A DNA stretch of 64,000 nucleotides from Flavobacterium sp. 270 (GTDB taxonomy: Bacteria; Bacteroidota; Bacteroidia; Flavobacteriales; Flavobacteriaceae), in contig NZ_SODM01000001.1 of assembly GCF_004368785.1 (NCBI RefSeq), positions 62,001 to 126,000 on the forward strand. Direction: 5' to 3'. The translations under genes and the position numbers were made by a program. The notes under the pieces are model-generated. The model was not told where the DNA came from and made no database searches. It saw only the letters and a program-made list of their open reading frames with translations. Positions within the stretch are counted from its first letter, which is position 1. The number at the start of each line of letters is the position of its first letter. Below, one piece after another: positions 50,670-57,979 of the stretch.

Positions 50670-50879
50670 ATGATTTATATATTTAAAACCTCGGTAATGA
50701 CGCAAAAAGCGGTAAAAAAGCTGGCCAATAAACTGAACCAGTTTATCCCAAACTCAAAATGGAATTTTGATCTCGAAGACTGCGATAAAATTTTAAGAGT
50801 AGAAAGCAGGGAAGTAAATGTTATCCAAATCATTGAATTTCTGAATAAATATAAATTTGAGTGTTTGGAGTTGGAGTAG
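50670..50879 (+). CDS. Small HMA-like protein lacking the metal-binding cysteines
   Basis: 69 aa (or 60 aa from the second Met). Pattern beta-alpha-beta-beta-alpha-beta: IYIFKTSVMTQKAVKKLANKLNQF..., WNFDLEDCDKILRVESR and VIQIIEFLNKYKFECLEL. This is the layout of heavy-metal-associated/copper-chaperone folds, but the CxxC is absent. Similar cysteine-less small proteins are common in Bacteroidota, function unknown. It follows the siderophore-interacting gene by 29 bases and may be co-transcribed. Confidence 0.65.
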   Translation: MIYIFKTSVMTQKAVKKLANKLNQFIPNSKWNFDLEDCDKILRVESREVNVIQIIEFLNKYKFECLELE

Positions 50880-51002
50880 TTCACTAAAATCAAATTTTAG
50901 TTATTTTTTTGGATGTTAACTGTTCATTAATCTTTTACCTAAAGCTTTACAATATTCCTATTTAATTTAAATTTGATGCTATAAATTTATCAAAACCTAA
51001 AA

Positions 51003-51554
51003 ATGATAAACCGCCTTTTAATTCTACTTACAACTTACCTTGTTATATCCTGTAATTCTCAGGCAGATAAAAAAATAGAAAATCAGCCCGTTGTAAAAAT
51101 TCCAAAAAAAATTGAAAAGATTTCACAAACAGAAAGGTTTATTCCTTTAGAAAAAACTGTAAAAAAATTTGATACTATTTTATCAGAACATCAAATTCAA
51201 ATTTCAATTACAAAAAAAGATTTAGACAGTTATGTAATTAATCAGTATGAAATTGATGGCAAAAAACAGATAGATAAATACAGAGATGCCATAATATTAT
51301 TAAAGATTAGGAAAAAATCAGAAGTAATTTTAGATACTATATTTAGAAAGGAACAATTTGAAAATCATTGTGGCAGGCAATTTAAGAATATTGCAATATT
51401 TCATAATTATTGGTTTGAGAGTATTGATGAAAATCAAATTCAATTCTTTGGTGTAATTTCACAGCCAGAAACAGATAATTCACTTAGTTTTTATCATTAT
51501 TTTAATTTAAAAAATAAAACATTCAAGTTTGTTAAAATGGTAGATGAGGAATAA
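51003..51554 (+). CDS. Putative lipoprotein, hypothetical
   Basis: 183 aa. The lipoprotein signal peptide MINRLLILLTTYLVISC has lipobox VIS|C at residue 17, followed by NSQADKK. The mature part is rich in Lys, Ile and Glu with a possible beta domain (EHQIQISITKKDLDSYVI onward); one Cys near residue 120 (ENHCGRQF). No family recognised. AT-rich like other orphan genes here. It stands 124 bases after the small HMA-like gene. Confidence 0.65.
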   Translation: MINRLLILLTTYLVISCNSQADKKIENQPVVKIPKKIEKISQTERFIPLEKTVKKFDTILSEHQIQISITKKDLDSYVINQYEIDGKKQIDKYRDAIILLKIRKKSEVILDTIFRKEQFENHCGRQFKNIAIFHNYWFESIDENQIQFFGVISQPETDNSLSFYHYFNLKNKTFKFVKMVDEE

Positions 51555-51644
51555 ATATATCAGAAAAATTGTATTTTCGCTTTAGTTTTAAACAATAAAA
51601 CAGCAAATTGTATCTTACAAAAACAACTTTGTTTTTTTTCCAAA

Positions 51645-51740
51645 ATCTTTTTCTTATATAATTATATTCATTAATATTATAATTGACAGCAGTTTCCTGA
51701 TATGTTGCAAAAAGTATTAACTTCGGTTTGAAGAAAAATC
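51645..51740 (+). repeat. Duplicated upstream element, copy B (before the map gene)
   Basis: 96 bases matching 48841-48937 at about 94% by eye. Differences are single substitutions plus one indel in the CTTCG-T-TTTGAAG hairpin. It ends 31 bases before the map start codon, almost the same distance as in copy A. Confidence 0.9.
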
Positions 51741-51771
51741 GAAGATTAATAGACTTTAAATACTTAAAAAA

Positions 51772-52536
51772 ATGTCAATTACTACAGAATCAGAATTAGT
51801 TGGAATGCAAAAAGCAAGTCAAGCTGTGGCTTTTGCATTAAAAGAAATGAGAAATTTTGCTAAGCCGGGTATGACAACAAAAGAATTAGATGATTTTGGC
51901 GGACAAATTCTCAACGATTTATGCGCTAAATCTGCACCGTATGAAACTTACGGTTTTCCAGGTTGGACTTGTATCAGTGTTAACAAAGAATTTTGCCATG
52001 GAATCCCTTCTGATAAAAGAATTCTTAGCGAGGGTGATTTAATTAATATTGATGTTTCGGCAGAATTAAACGGTTTTTGGTCAGACAATGGCGGTTCTTT
52101 TGTTATTGGCGAAGATGTAAATCAGCATCAAAAACTAATTGAAGCTTCTAAAGAAATTCTGCATAAAGCCATTCATAATATAAAAGGCGGTGTTCGTATT
52201 TCTGATGTTGGACATATTATGGAAACCGAAGCAAAAAAACGAGGTTACAAAGTCATTAAAAACCTTACAGGCCACGGAATTGGAAGAAGTCTTCATGAGG
52301 CTCCCCACGAAATTGCCAATTACAGAGACAAATTTAATCTGACCCGATTTAAGAAAAATGCTGTGGTTGCCATTGAAACCTTTATTTCTACAACTTCTAC
52401 TTACGCCGAAACTTTTCAAGACGGCTGGACAATGGTTGGCAACAAAGGCGGTTTTATGGCGCAACACGAACATACTATTGTGGTTACAGATGGTAAACCA
52501 ATTATTTTGACGGAGATGAATGGGATTTGGAATTAA
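51772..52536 (+). CDS. map: Type I methionine aminopeptidase
   Basis: M24 metallopeptidase removing the N-terminal Met, 254 aa. The five metal ligands can be read: Asp in INIDVSAELNG, Asp in WSDNGGSF, His in GHGIGRSLHEAPHEI, Glu in VVAIETFIS and Glu in QHEHTIVV. The start MSITTESELVGMQKAS is typical. Bacteroidota usually carry a housekeeping map next to ribosomal protein genes; this copy is isolated among orphan genes and preceded by a duplicated regulatory-like element, so it is probably an additional paralogue with conditional expression. That last point is inference. Confidence 0.92.
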   Translation: MSITTESELVGMQKASQAVAFALKEMRNFAKPGMTTKELDDFGGQILNDLCAKSAPYETYGFPGWTCISVNKEFCHGIPSDKRILSEGDLINIDVSAELNGFWSDNGGSFVIGEDVNQHQKLIEASKEILHKAIHNIKGGVRISDVGHIMETEAKKRGYKVIKNLTGHGIGRSLHEAPHEIANYRDKFNLTRFKKNAVVAIETFISTTSTYAETFQDGWTMVGNKGGFMAQHEHTIVVTDGKPIILTEMNGIWN

Positions 52537-52590
52537 AAATATAATAAGAAAAAATAAACAGAATATTAATATTAAATCAATTACATAAAA

Positions 52591-53733
52591 ATGAGTTTTT
52601 TTCAAAAATTATTTGGTATAAAAAGCCAAGGAGAACAAAAAAACAATGAGCTTAAACAAATCGAAAATAAACAAATTGAAAGTAATCACATTAAAACAAC
52701 AGGAAATCCATTTTTCACAAATGCACCTAAACATTGGCCTGTTATTACAGATGATTTTTTAAATAGTAATAAAGATTTTAGTAATAATTTTGATAACAAA
52801 ACTGGAGATATTATTTTAAAAAAGAGAATGTTTATGGTTAATTCTCTTGTTTTAATGGGGAAATTAAACGAAGAACTATCTGTTATTGCAGGTAAAAAAA
52901 TAACACACTCCTACAGAGACAGTCTAATTGATAATGAAGAAAACTATGCTACAACATTCTGTATTGATAAAGTTTTTGAGTTGGGAATTATTAAAACGCA
53001 TGGAATAGTAATAGAAAATTCGAAAAAATATGCTATTATTCTATTTCATAACTCTGAGTCAATTAATTATATAAACGAATTAAAAAAACTTTTTCTAGAA
53101 GAAGGTTTTGAAGATTTGATCTATTATGCTACCGTAGATCCAGCATCGATAATAGAAATAAATCCAAAAGAAATAGAATTTGAAACTATAAATCAAGAAT
53201 GTTTTCATTTAGATAAGGAAAAACAATCTAAAAATGATAGAAAATATTCTCAATATGCATTGTGGTGTAGTAGAGATTCTATCCAAAAATTTATTGATTC
53301 TAAAGTTTATAAAAGTTTAAATGAATATCATAATTATTGTAGTGATTGCTATACTTATATTTTGGGAAAAATTGGATTTGCTTTAGGCCTAAATGAAAAT
53401 GATAAAAGAGTACAACTTCCAGAATATGATGAGTTAATTTTTGAAGGACCAGAAGGAGTCGAAATTATAATGACTATATCTAATAAAAATGGTTTAAATT
53501 TTCATTTTCCTGCAAATTCAAAGTTTGATAATTACAGAAATAATTTCCTTAATATATTCACGATTTTATGCAAGACTTTAAAGGAACAAATTGATAATGA
53601 GAATTTTGAAAAAGATAATCAAATCGTTACCACAGAATGGCTCGAAAGGCTTAAATCTGAAGTTATTGCTGATGAAAAGCTGAGTTTTATTAGCTTAATA
53701 AGAAGTGACTCTTTTCATCCAAATTTAAATTAA
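52591..53733 (+). CDS. Hypothetical protein, 380 aa
   Basis: I do not recognise this protein. It has no signal peptide or membrane helix. Residues 1-45 are hydrophilic and Lys/Gln/Asn-rich after MSFFQKLFGI. Further on are a mixed alpha/beta region (GDIILKKRMFMVNSLVLMGKLNE), a strand-rich part (THGIVIENSKKYAIILFHNSESI) and a cysteine cluster NYCSDCYTYILGKIGF near residue 250. The last third is another alpha/beta unit (GVEIIMTISNKNGLNFHFP). AT-rich, single-gene, 54 bases downstream of map. Its style resembles accessory or immunity-type orphan proteins, without proof. Confidence 0.6.
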   Translation: MSFFQKLFGIKSQGEQKNNELKQIENKQIESNHIKTTGNPFFTNAPKHWPVITDDFLNSNKDFSNNFDNKTGDIILKKRMFMVNSLVLMGKLNEELSVIAGKKITHSYRDSLIDNEENYATTFCIDKVFELGIIKTHGIVIENSKKYAIILFHNSESINYINELKKLFLEEGFEDLIYYATVDPASIIEINPKEIEFETINQECFHLDKEKQSKNDRKYSQYALWCSRDSIQKFIDSKVYKSLNEYHNYCSDCYTYILGKIGFALGLNENDKRVQLPEYDELIFEGPEGVEIIMTISNKNGLNFHFPANSKFDNYRNNFLNIFTILCKTLKEQIDNENFEKDNQIVTTEWLERLKSEVIADEKLSFISLIRSDSFHPNLN

Positions 53734-53755
53734 AAAAACTATTATAAACTATTTA

Positions 53756-53800
53756 TTTGCCAAATGACAAATCCCCACTAAAAACTTATGCCTAACTTTC
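53756..53800 (+). promoter_or_regulatory. Operator and -7 box upstream of the Crp-like gene
   Basis: The palindrome TTTGCCAAATGACAAA (53756-53771, one mismatch) is centred 29.5 bases before a -7-like TAACTTTC (53793-53800). The start site would fall on or next to the ATG at 53805, implying a leaderless or nearly leaderless mRNA. Confidence 0.55.
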
Positions 53801-53804
53801 GCAC

Positions 53805-54374
53805 ATGAAAGAATTAGTAAATTTTATATTGCAATACGGCAATTTAAACCAACAGCAAATCGATTTAATTTTAGGAAAAGCAAAAGAAATAGAACTTCCT
53901 AAAGACGAATATTTCTCTGAAGCCGGAAAAATCTCCACTCAGGTAGGTTTTGTTTTAGAAGGTGTAATGCGTGTTTGCTATTACGACAACAAAGGCGAGG
54001 AAATCACTAAATATTTTATTGATGAAAATAATCTGGTGGTCGATTTAGAAAGTTTTCAAAATAGTATCTGTTCTTCGGCTTATGTTCAAGCGGTTACAGA
54101 TTGTAAACTTATCGTATTCTCCAAACCTGATTGGGACGAGCTTCTTAATACCATTATAGTTTGGGATGCTATTGTGCACAAAATTATTGCGCGTTCTTTG
54201 ATGCAGAAAATAGAAAGAAGAAGTCCATTGGTTTCAGAAGATGCTACAACGCGCTATTTGTCTTTTATGGAAAAATACCCGAAAATTCTCAATAGAATTC
54301 CGCTTTCGTATTTGGCTTCTTATTTGGGGATTACTCAATCTTCTTTAAGCCGAATTAGAAAAAATATTCGCTAA
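53805..54374 (+). CDS. Crp/Fnr family transcriptional regulator
   Basis: 189 aa. The cyclic-nucleotide-binding-like beta roll spans about residues 15-120 (KDEYFSEAGKISTQVGFVLEGVMRVCYYDNKGEEITKYF). It lacks the full cAMP phosphate cassette, so the ligand is unknown. The C-terminal winged helix is short (LSYLASYLGITQSSLSRIRKNIR). Members of this Bacteroidota type usually control one or two adjacent genes. Identical-type palindromes lie before this gene and the following dehydrogenase gene, pointing to those two as its targets. Confidence 0.9.
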   Translation: MKELVNFILQYGNLNQQQIDLILGKAKEIELPKDEYFSEAGKISTQVGFVLEGVMRVCYYDNKGEEITKYFIDENNLVVDLESFQNSICSSAYVQAVTDCKLIVFSKPDWDELLNTIIVWDAIVHKIIARSLMQKIERRSPLVSEDATTRYLSFMEKYPKILNRIPLSYLASYLGITQSSLSRIRKNIR

Positions 54375-54382
54375 AATCGCTT

Positions 54383-54427
54383 TTTGCCAAATGGCAAATG
54401 ATTTTGTTTTTTATCGACGCAACTTTG
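54383..54427 (+). promoter_or_regulatory. Operator and -7 box upstream of the SDR gene
   Basis: TTTGCCAAATGGCAAA (54383-54398; 7-base arms, 2-base spacer, perfect) is centred 29.5 bases before CAACTTTG (54420-54427), giving a predicted site centre near -42 and a ~20-base leader. Confidence 0.65.
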
Positions 54428-54452
54428 CATCAACAATTTAAAACAACAACAA

Positions 54453-55190
54453 ATGAAATCAGTATTAATTACAGGAGCAAATAGGAGCATAGGTTTAGAA
54501 ACAGCAAAACAACTTTCTCAAAAAGGATTTTTTGTTTATTTGGGCGCCCGCGATCTTGCAAAAGGTGAAGAAACAGTAAAAGAATTAACTCAAAACGGAT
54601 TTAGCAATATCAAAGCCATTCAGATTGATGTTACAGATTCTGAAAGTATTTTGGCAGCCAAAAACATTGTAGAAAAGGAGCAAGGCAAATTAGATATTTT
54701 AATCAATAATGCCGGAGTTTTAGGTAATTTGCCACAAGATGCATCAACAGCAGATTTTCAGGACATTAAAAAGACATTTGACATTAACTTTTTCGGAGTA
54801 ATCAATGTAACACAGACTTTTATAGAATTGCTTAAAAAATCTGAAAGTCCAAGAATCAGTAATATTACTTCTGGTCTGGGTTCGCTGACTTTACACAGCG
54901 ATCCAAATTGGAAATATTATCCATTTAAAGCCGTTTCTTATGTTTCGTCCAAAGCAGCTCTAAATGCTTTTACGATTACATTGGCGTACGAATTGAGAGA
55001 TTTACCATTTAAAGTAAATTCGATAGATCCTGGTTACACTGCAACAGATTTTAACAATTTTAGCGGTCCTGCAACTGTACAAACAGCAGCAAGTTTTATT
55101 GTAAAACACACTGATACAGACGAAAATGGCCCAACAGGAAAATTCTTTAGTCCAGATATTGAAAATGAAAGCGAAGAAAGTCCTTGGTAA
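54453..55190 (+). CDS. Short-chain dehydrogenase/reductase
   Basis: 245 aa classical SDR, NAD(P)H-dependent, cytoplasmic. The cofactor motif is TGANRSIGLE (residues 6-15; Ser replaces the common Gly). It also has NNAGVLG (about 88-94), the catalytic Ser in ISNITSGLGSL and the Tyr-Lys pair in YVSSKAAL (about 166-173), then the PGYTATDF loop. Substrate unknown; relatives reduce quinones or carbonyl compounds. It sits 78 bases downstream of the Crp-like gene with its own operator, so it is probably the main regulated target. A terminator follows. Confidence 0.92.
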   Translation: MKSVLITGANRSIGLETAKQLSQKGFFVYLGARDLAKGEETVKELTQNGFSNIKAIQIDVTDSESILAAKNIVEKEQGKLDILINNAGVLGNLPQDASTADFQDIKKTFDINFFGVINVTQTFIELLKKSESPRISNITSGLGSLTLHSDPNWKYYPFKAVSYVSSKAALNAFTITLAYELRDLPFKVNSIDPGYTATDFNNFSGPATVQTAASFIVKHTDTDENGPTGKFFSPDIENESEESPW

Positions 55191-55216
55191 AAAGAGGTAT
55201 TTTGTAGATAAAATTC

Positions 55217-55250
55217 AAACCCGATAGATTGTAGAAACCTGTCGGGTTTT
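55217..55250 (+). terminator. Terminator after the SDR gene
   Basis: 8-base arms AAACCCGA (55217-55224) and TCGGGTTT (55242-55249) with a partly paired interior, ending in T's. Confidence 0.65.
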
Positions 55251-55256
55251 CTATTG

Positions 55257-55574
55257 TTAAAACATATTTTCTGTTTTCGTCAGGAAGTTTTCTACCGCTT
55301 CTTCAATATCAATATTCATTCTTTCAGCCAAAACAACCAGCCACCAAATAGATTCTCCTAGCTTGTGTTTGAGTTCTTCGTCTGTATTGGCTTTTGGCCA
55401 TCTTCCTTGCTGTGACATCGTTAATCTTCCCACCAAACCGGCATCCGTCAGAAAAGCTAAAGCATCTTCTTCAACCGTCCATTTGCTGCCGTGGTGACTC
55501 AATTCTAATTCGTGATATTGTTTTCTGATTTCTAAAGAACGCTGTTTCAGTTCTTCAATATTTAATTTTGACAT
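55257..55574 (-). CDS. MazG-like nucleotide pyrophosphohydrolase family protein
   Basis: 105 aa, helical. The layout fits the MazG-like superfamily: an N-terminal helix with LEIRKQYHELELSHHGSKW, the EEDALAFLTDAGLVGRLTMSQQGRWP segment, and the helix DEELKHKLGESIWWLVVLAERMNID, where Glu and Asp residues would bind Mg. Single-domain members hydrolyse non-canonical NTPs or are uncharacterised. It follows the AraC gene by 4 bases and is the last gene of a four-gene operon with an SDR and a small dimeric-barrel-like protein. Confidence 0.8.
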   Translation of the reverse strand: MSKLNIEELKQRSLEIRKQYHELELSHHGSKWTVEEDALAFLTDAGLVGRLTMSQQGRWPKANTDEELKHKLGESIWWLVVLAERMNIDIEEAVENFLTKTENMF

Positions 55575-55578
55575 TGTT

Positions 55579-56493
55579 TTAATTTTTATGAAAAGATTGT
55601 TGAAACTCTATAGGCGTAGAATTTGTCTTTTTCTTGAATAATTTATTGAAAGACTGCGGATGTTCAAATCCTAATTTATAAGCAATTTCAGAAATCGAAA
55701 ATGTTCCTTTCATGATATATTCTTTGGCTTTTTCGATCAATTTATCATGAATAAACTGTTGTGTATTTTGTCCGCATAAATTTCGCAGTAAATCACTTAA
55801 ATACCTTGGCGAAAGATTTAATTCTTCTGCAACAAAAGCTACTGTTGGTATGCCATTTAATAATGCTTTTTCATCATTAAAATAAGTATTGAGCAGTATT
55901 TCTAATTTTGCCAAAACATCATTGTTTACGGCCTTTCGGGTAATAAACTGACGGTTGTAAAATCGGTTGCTGTAATTCAGTAAAAGCTCTATTTGAGAAA
56001 TAATCACATCCTGACTAAAATTATCAATTCGTTCCTTTAATTCCTCCTGAATACTGGCGAAAACTCCCAAAATCGTTTCTTTCTCTTTTTCTGATAAATA
56101 CAAACCTTCTGAAGCGGTATAATTGAAAAAACCGTATTGTTTTATATTCGCATTTAAAGAATATGGACGAATAAAATCGGGATGAATATTCAACGAAAGT
56201 CCACTGTAATCAGCTTCTTCTTCCTGCATTTTCAAAAGCTGGCCGGGCGAAACAAAAGACATGCCGCCTTCTTCAAAATCGTAAAAACCGTGTCCGTATT
56301 TTATTTTTCCGTTGAAATTGGTTTTAAAAGAAATCTTGTAAAAATCCAGCATAATTCCCTGTTCAAAATCTTTTGCATCAAAAACCGCTTCGCCATAATT
56401 GATAATACTAATAAGCGGATGAAACGGTTTTGGCTGTCCCATAGCTTTATGAAGCTCAGAAAGCGTATGGAATATTTTTGGCTGATTTTTCAT
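55579..56493 (-). CDS. AraC family transcriptional regulator
   Basis: 304 aa. The N-terminal ~190 residues form a cupin-like sensor half (FKTNFNGKIKYGHGFYDFEEGGMSFVSPGQLL). The C-terminal ~105 residues have the two-helix AraC DNA-binding domain: PTVAFVAEELNLSPRYLSDLLRNLCGQ and FSISEIAYKLGFEHPQSFNKLFKKKTNSTPIEFQ. It is third in an operon led by an SDR gene, whose upstream region has TTGGCTA direct repeats spaced 21 bases, the classical AraC binding geometry. Autoregulation of the operon is the simplest reading. Confidence 0.93.
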   Translation of the reverse strand: MKNQPKIFHTLSELHKAMGQPKPFHPLISIINYGEAVFDAKDFEQGIMLDFYKISFKTNFNGKIKYGHGFYDFEEGGMSFVSPGQLLKMQEEEADYSGLSLNIHPDFIRPYSLNANIKQYGFFNYTASEGLYLSEKEKETILGVFASIQEELKERIDNFSQDVIISQIELLLNYSNRFYNRQFITRKAVNNDVLAKLEILLNTYFNDEKALLNGIPTVAFVAEELNLSPRYLSDLLRNLCGQNTQQFIHDKLIEKAKEYIMKGTFSISEIAYKLGFEHPQSFNKLFKKKTNSTPIEFQQSFHKN

Positions 56494-56512
56494 AGCTGTA
56501 ACTGCAGTTATT

Positions 56513-56818
56513 TTACAAATTTAAGAAATGTTCTATTGTGGCAATATTCCAGCTTACAGTACTCTGATCGATCATGTCGTGTACTAGAGAATCGCTTAGT
56601 TCGCTCATCAGTAAATGCATAGCATCAGTTCCGTCTTCGGTGCTGTCCCACAAAAGCATGTCATAAATAATTCCTTTTTTTAATTCGAAAATGGTTCTGG
56701 TACGAAAACCTTTCTGACGTTTTAGAAAAGCATCAATTTCTGTATTCGCATCTATAAATTGCTGTATGGTAAAACCTTTCAGCTTAAAGGTAGTAAGTTC
56801 TATCGCTAAATTTTTCAT
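56513..56818 (-). CDS. Small protein with dimeric alpha-beta barrel-like pattern
   Basis: 101 aa, cytoplasmic. It begins MKNLAIELTTFKLKGFTIQQFIDANTEIDAFLKRQKGFRTR, with later GIIYDMLLWDSTEDGTDAMHLL. The order strand - helix containing a hydrophobic segment - 'QKGFRTR' strand - 'DMLLWDS' strand is that of ABM/dimeric ferredoxin-like barrels. It is likely a small monooxygenase-like or stress-responsive protein; no active-site residues can be assigned. It lies 11 bases after the SDR gene and 19 before the AraC gene. Confidence 0.65.
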   Translation of the reverse strand: MKNLAIELTTFKLKGFTIQQFIDANTEIDAFLKRQKGFRTRTIFELKKGIIYDMLLWDSTEDGTDAMHLLMSELSDSLVHDMIDQSTVSWNIATIEHFLNL

Positions 56819-56829
56819 ATTTCGAGAAT

Positions 56830-57636
56830 TTAAAAAGTAAACATTGCTTTTATGTTTTCAACTTGTGCTTCGGCTCCCGATTTAATTCTTTCATTATATA
56901 AAGCATTCGCATCATTTCCGGCAACATAACGCATTTGGTTTTTATGATCAGTTGCGGCTTCGTAAACAATTTGAGCAACATCTTCGACTTTGGTATAGTT
57001 TGCCAGTTGTTCCGGACTGTAGCCTTTGCTAACTTCAGCCGTTAATTGCTGATAAGCATCGTGCTGCCCAACTTCCATAGAACGAATGGCAAAATCAGTC
57101 TGCATGCCGCCGGGAGCAATTACTTTAACCTGAATTCCGAATTGCACTAATTCTGACGCCAGACTTTCTGAAAAACCATCAACAGCAAATTTTGTCGCGC
57201 TGTAAACCGAACAAGTCGGAAATCCCATTAATCCAAATGTGGAAGTTATGTTTAAGAAAGTGCCGTTTCTTTTTTCACGAAAGTGCGGTGTAAAGGCTTT
57301 AGAAACTCTAATAACGCCCATTAAATTGGTTTCGATCTGGCGAAAAATCTGCTCGTCGCTCAAAGATTCTAATGCACCGATTAATCCGTAACCTGCATTG
57401 TTTAAAACCACATCTACCGAATATTTTTGAGTAACATTTTTTATAGTTTCGTTGATTTGATCTGCATTTGTTACGTCTAGCGGTAACAGAACCACATTTT
57501 CTAATTGATTTAATTCGGTTTCTTTTTCCGGATTGCGCATTGTAGCGATTACCTGCCAGCCATTTTGGTGAAATAATTTTGCTGATGCTTTTCCTAAACC
57601 TGTTGAAGCTCCTGTAATAAAGATTGTCTTTTGCAT
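56830..57636 (-). CDS. Short-chain dehydrogenase/reductase
   Basis: 268 aa classical SDR. Cofactor motif TGASTGLGKA (residues 7-16), NNAGYGL (about 80-86), catalytic Ser in LNITSTFGLMG, YSATKFA (Tyr-Lys, about 146-152) and the APGGMQTDF loop. The C-terminal stretch (LANYTKVEDVAQIVYEAATD...) is typical of the SDR subgroup annotated as oxidoreductases of aldehydes and ketones in Bacteroidota. First gene of the SDR / small barrel protein / AraC / MazG-like operon, facing the Crp-controlled SDR gene 1.6 kb away. Confidence 0.92.
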   Translation of the reverse strand: MQKTIFITGASTGLGKASAKLFHQNGWQVIATMRNPEKETELNQLENVVLLPLDVTNADQINETIKNVTQKYSVDVVLNNAGYGLIGALESLSDEQIFRQIETNLMGVIRVSKAFTPHFREKRNGTFLNITSTFGLMGFPTCSVYSATKFAVDGFSESLASELVQFGIQVKVIAPGGMQTDFAIRSMEVGQHDAYQQLTAEVSKGYSPEQLANYTKVEDVAQIVYEAATDHKNQMRYVAGNDANALYNERIKSGAEAQVENIKAMFTF

Positions 57637-57662
57637 TTTTTTATTGTTTTAAAATTATAATG

Positions 57663-57720
57663 CAAAGTTGCCGCAAACAGGGAAGAGGGAAGTAGCCAAT
57701 CTGGTAGTTGTATTAGCCAA
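57663..57720 (-). promoter_or_regulatory. Promoter and AraC-type direct repeats of the SDR operon
   Basis: On the minus strand TTGGCTA occurs at 57714-57720 and again at 57693-57699, exactly 21 bases apart, followed 22 bases later by the -7-like CAACTTTG (57663-57670). The 12 bases GCAACTTTGCAT are identical to the -7 region of the SDR gene at 54419-54430. Confidence 0.55.
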
Positions 57721-57735
57721 AATGACGAAAGTATT

Positions 57736-57865
57736 TTTTTTCACCATATAAGTGATATAAGTTCATTTAAATACATGCTAAAATATATTAACTTAAATGA
57801 TATAGTTCATTTAAAATAATACACTCAAAGTTTATATTAACTTATATCACTTATATGGTGAAAAA
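57736..57865. repeat. Inverted repeat CACCATATAAGTGATATAAG, copy 2
   Basis: Perfect 27-base arms at 57736-57762 and 57839-57865 around a 76-base AT-rich centre that contains further TTCATTTAAAT repeats. Same arms as at 11756-11827, where the spacer is only ~33 bases. Confidence 0.85.
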
Positions 57866-57979
57866 TTTTTCTACTTAAAACAGTACTTGTTAATATGTTC
57901 TAAATTTCCTTACATTCGTCCTCGAATTTGCCTCACCAGCTAGTTTATTTTTTAAAATTTAACCCAAAAATCAAAACCA

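Larger units (their letters stand above)
57637..57979. other. Intergenic region with AraC-type sites and an inverted repeat
   Basis: 343 bases between divergent genes. The left third holds the SDR-operon promoter with 21-base-spaced TTGGCTA repeats. The middle is the 130-base inverted repeat at 57736-57865. The last ~115 bases before the zinc-ribbon gene show no clear feature. Confidence 0.6.

Noticed and set aside
52135..52605. 156-codon minus-strand frame opposite the map gene
   Set aside because: Antisense shadow of a clearly coding gene, with Phe/Asn/Ser-rich text and no motif.
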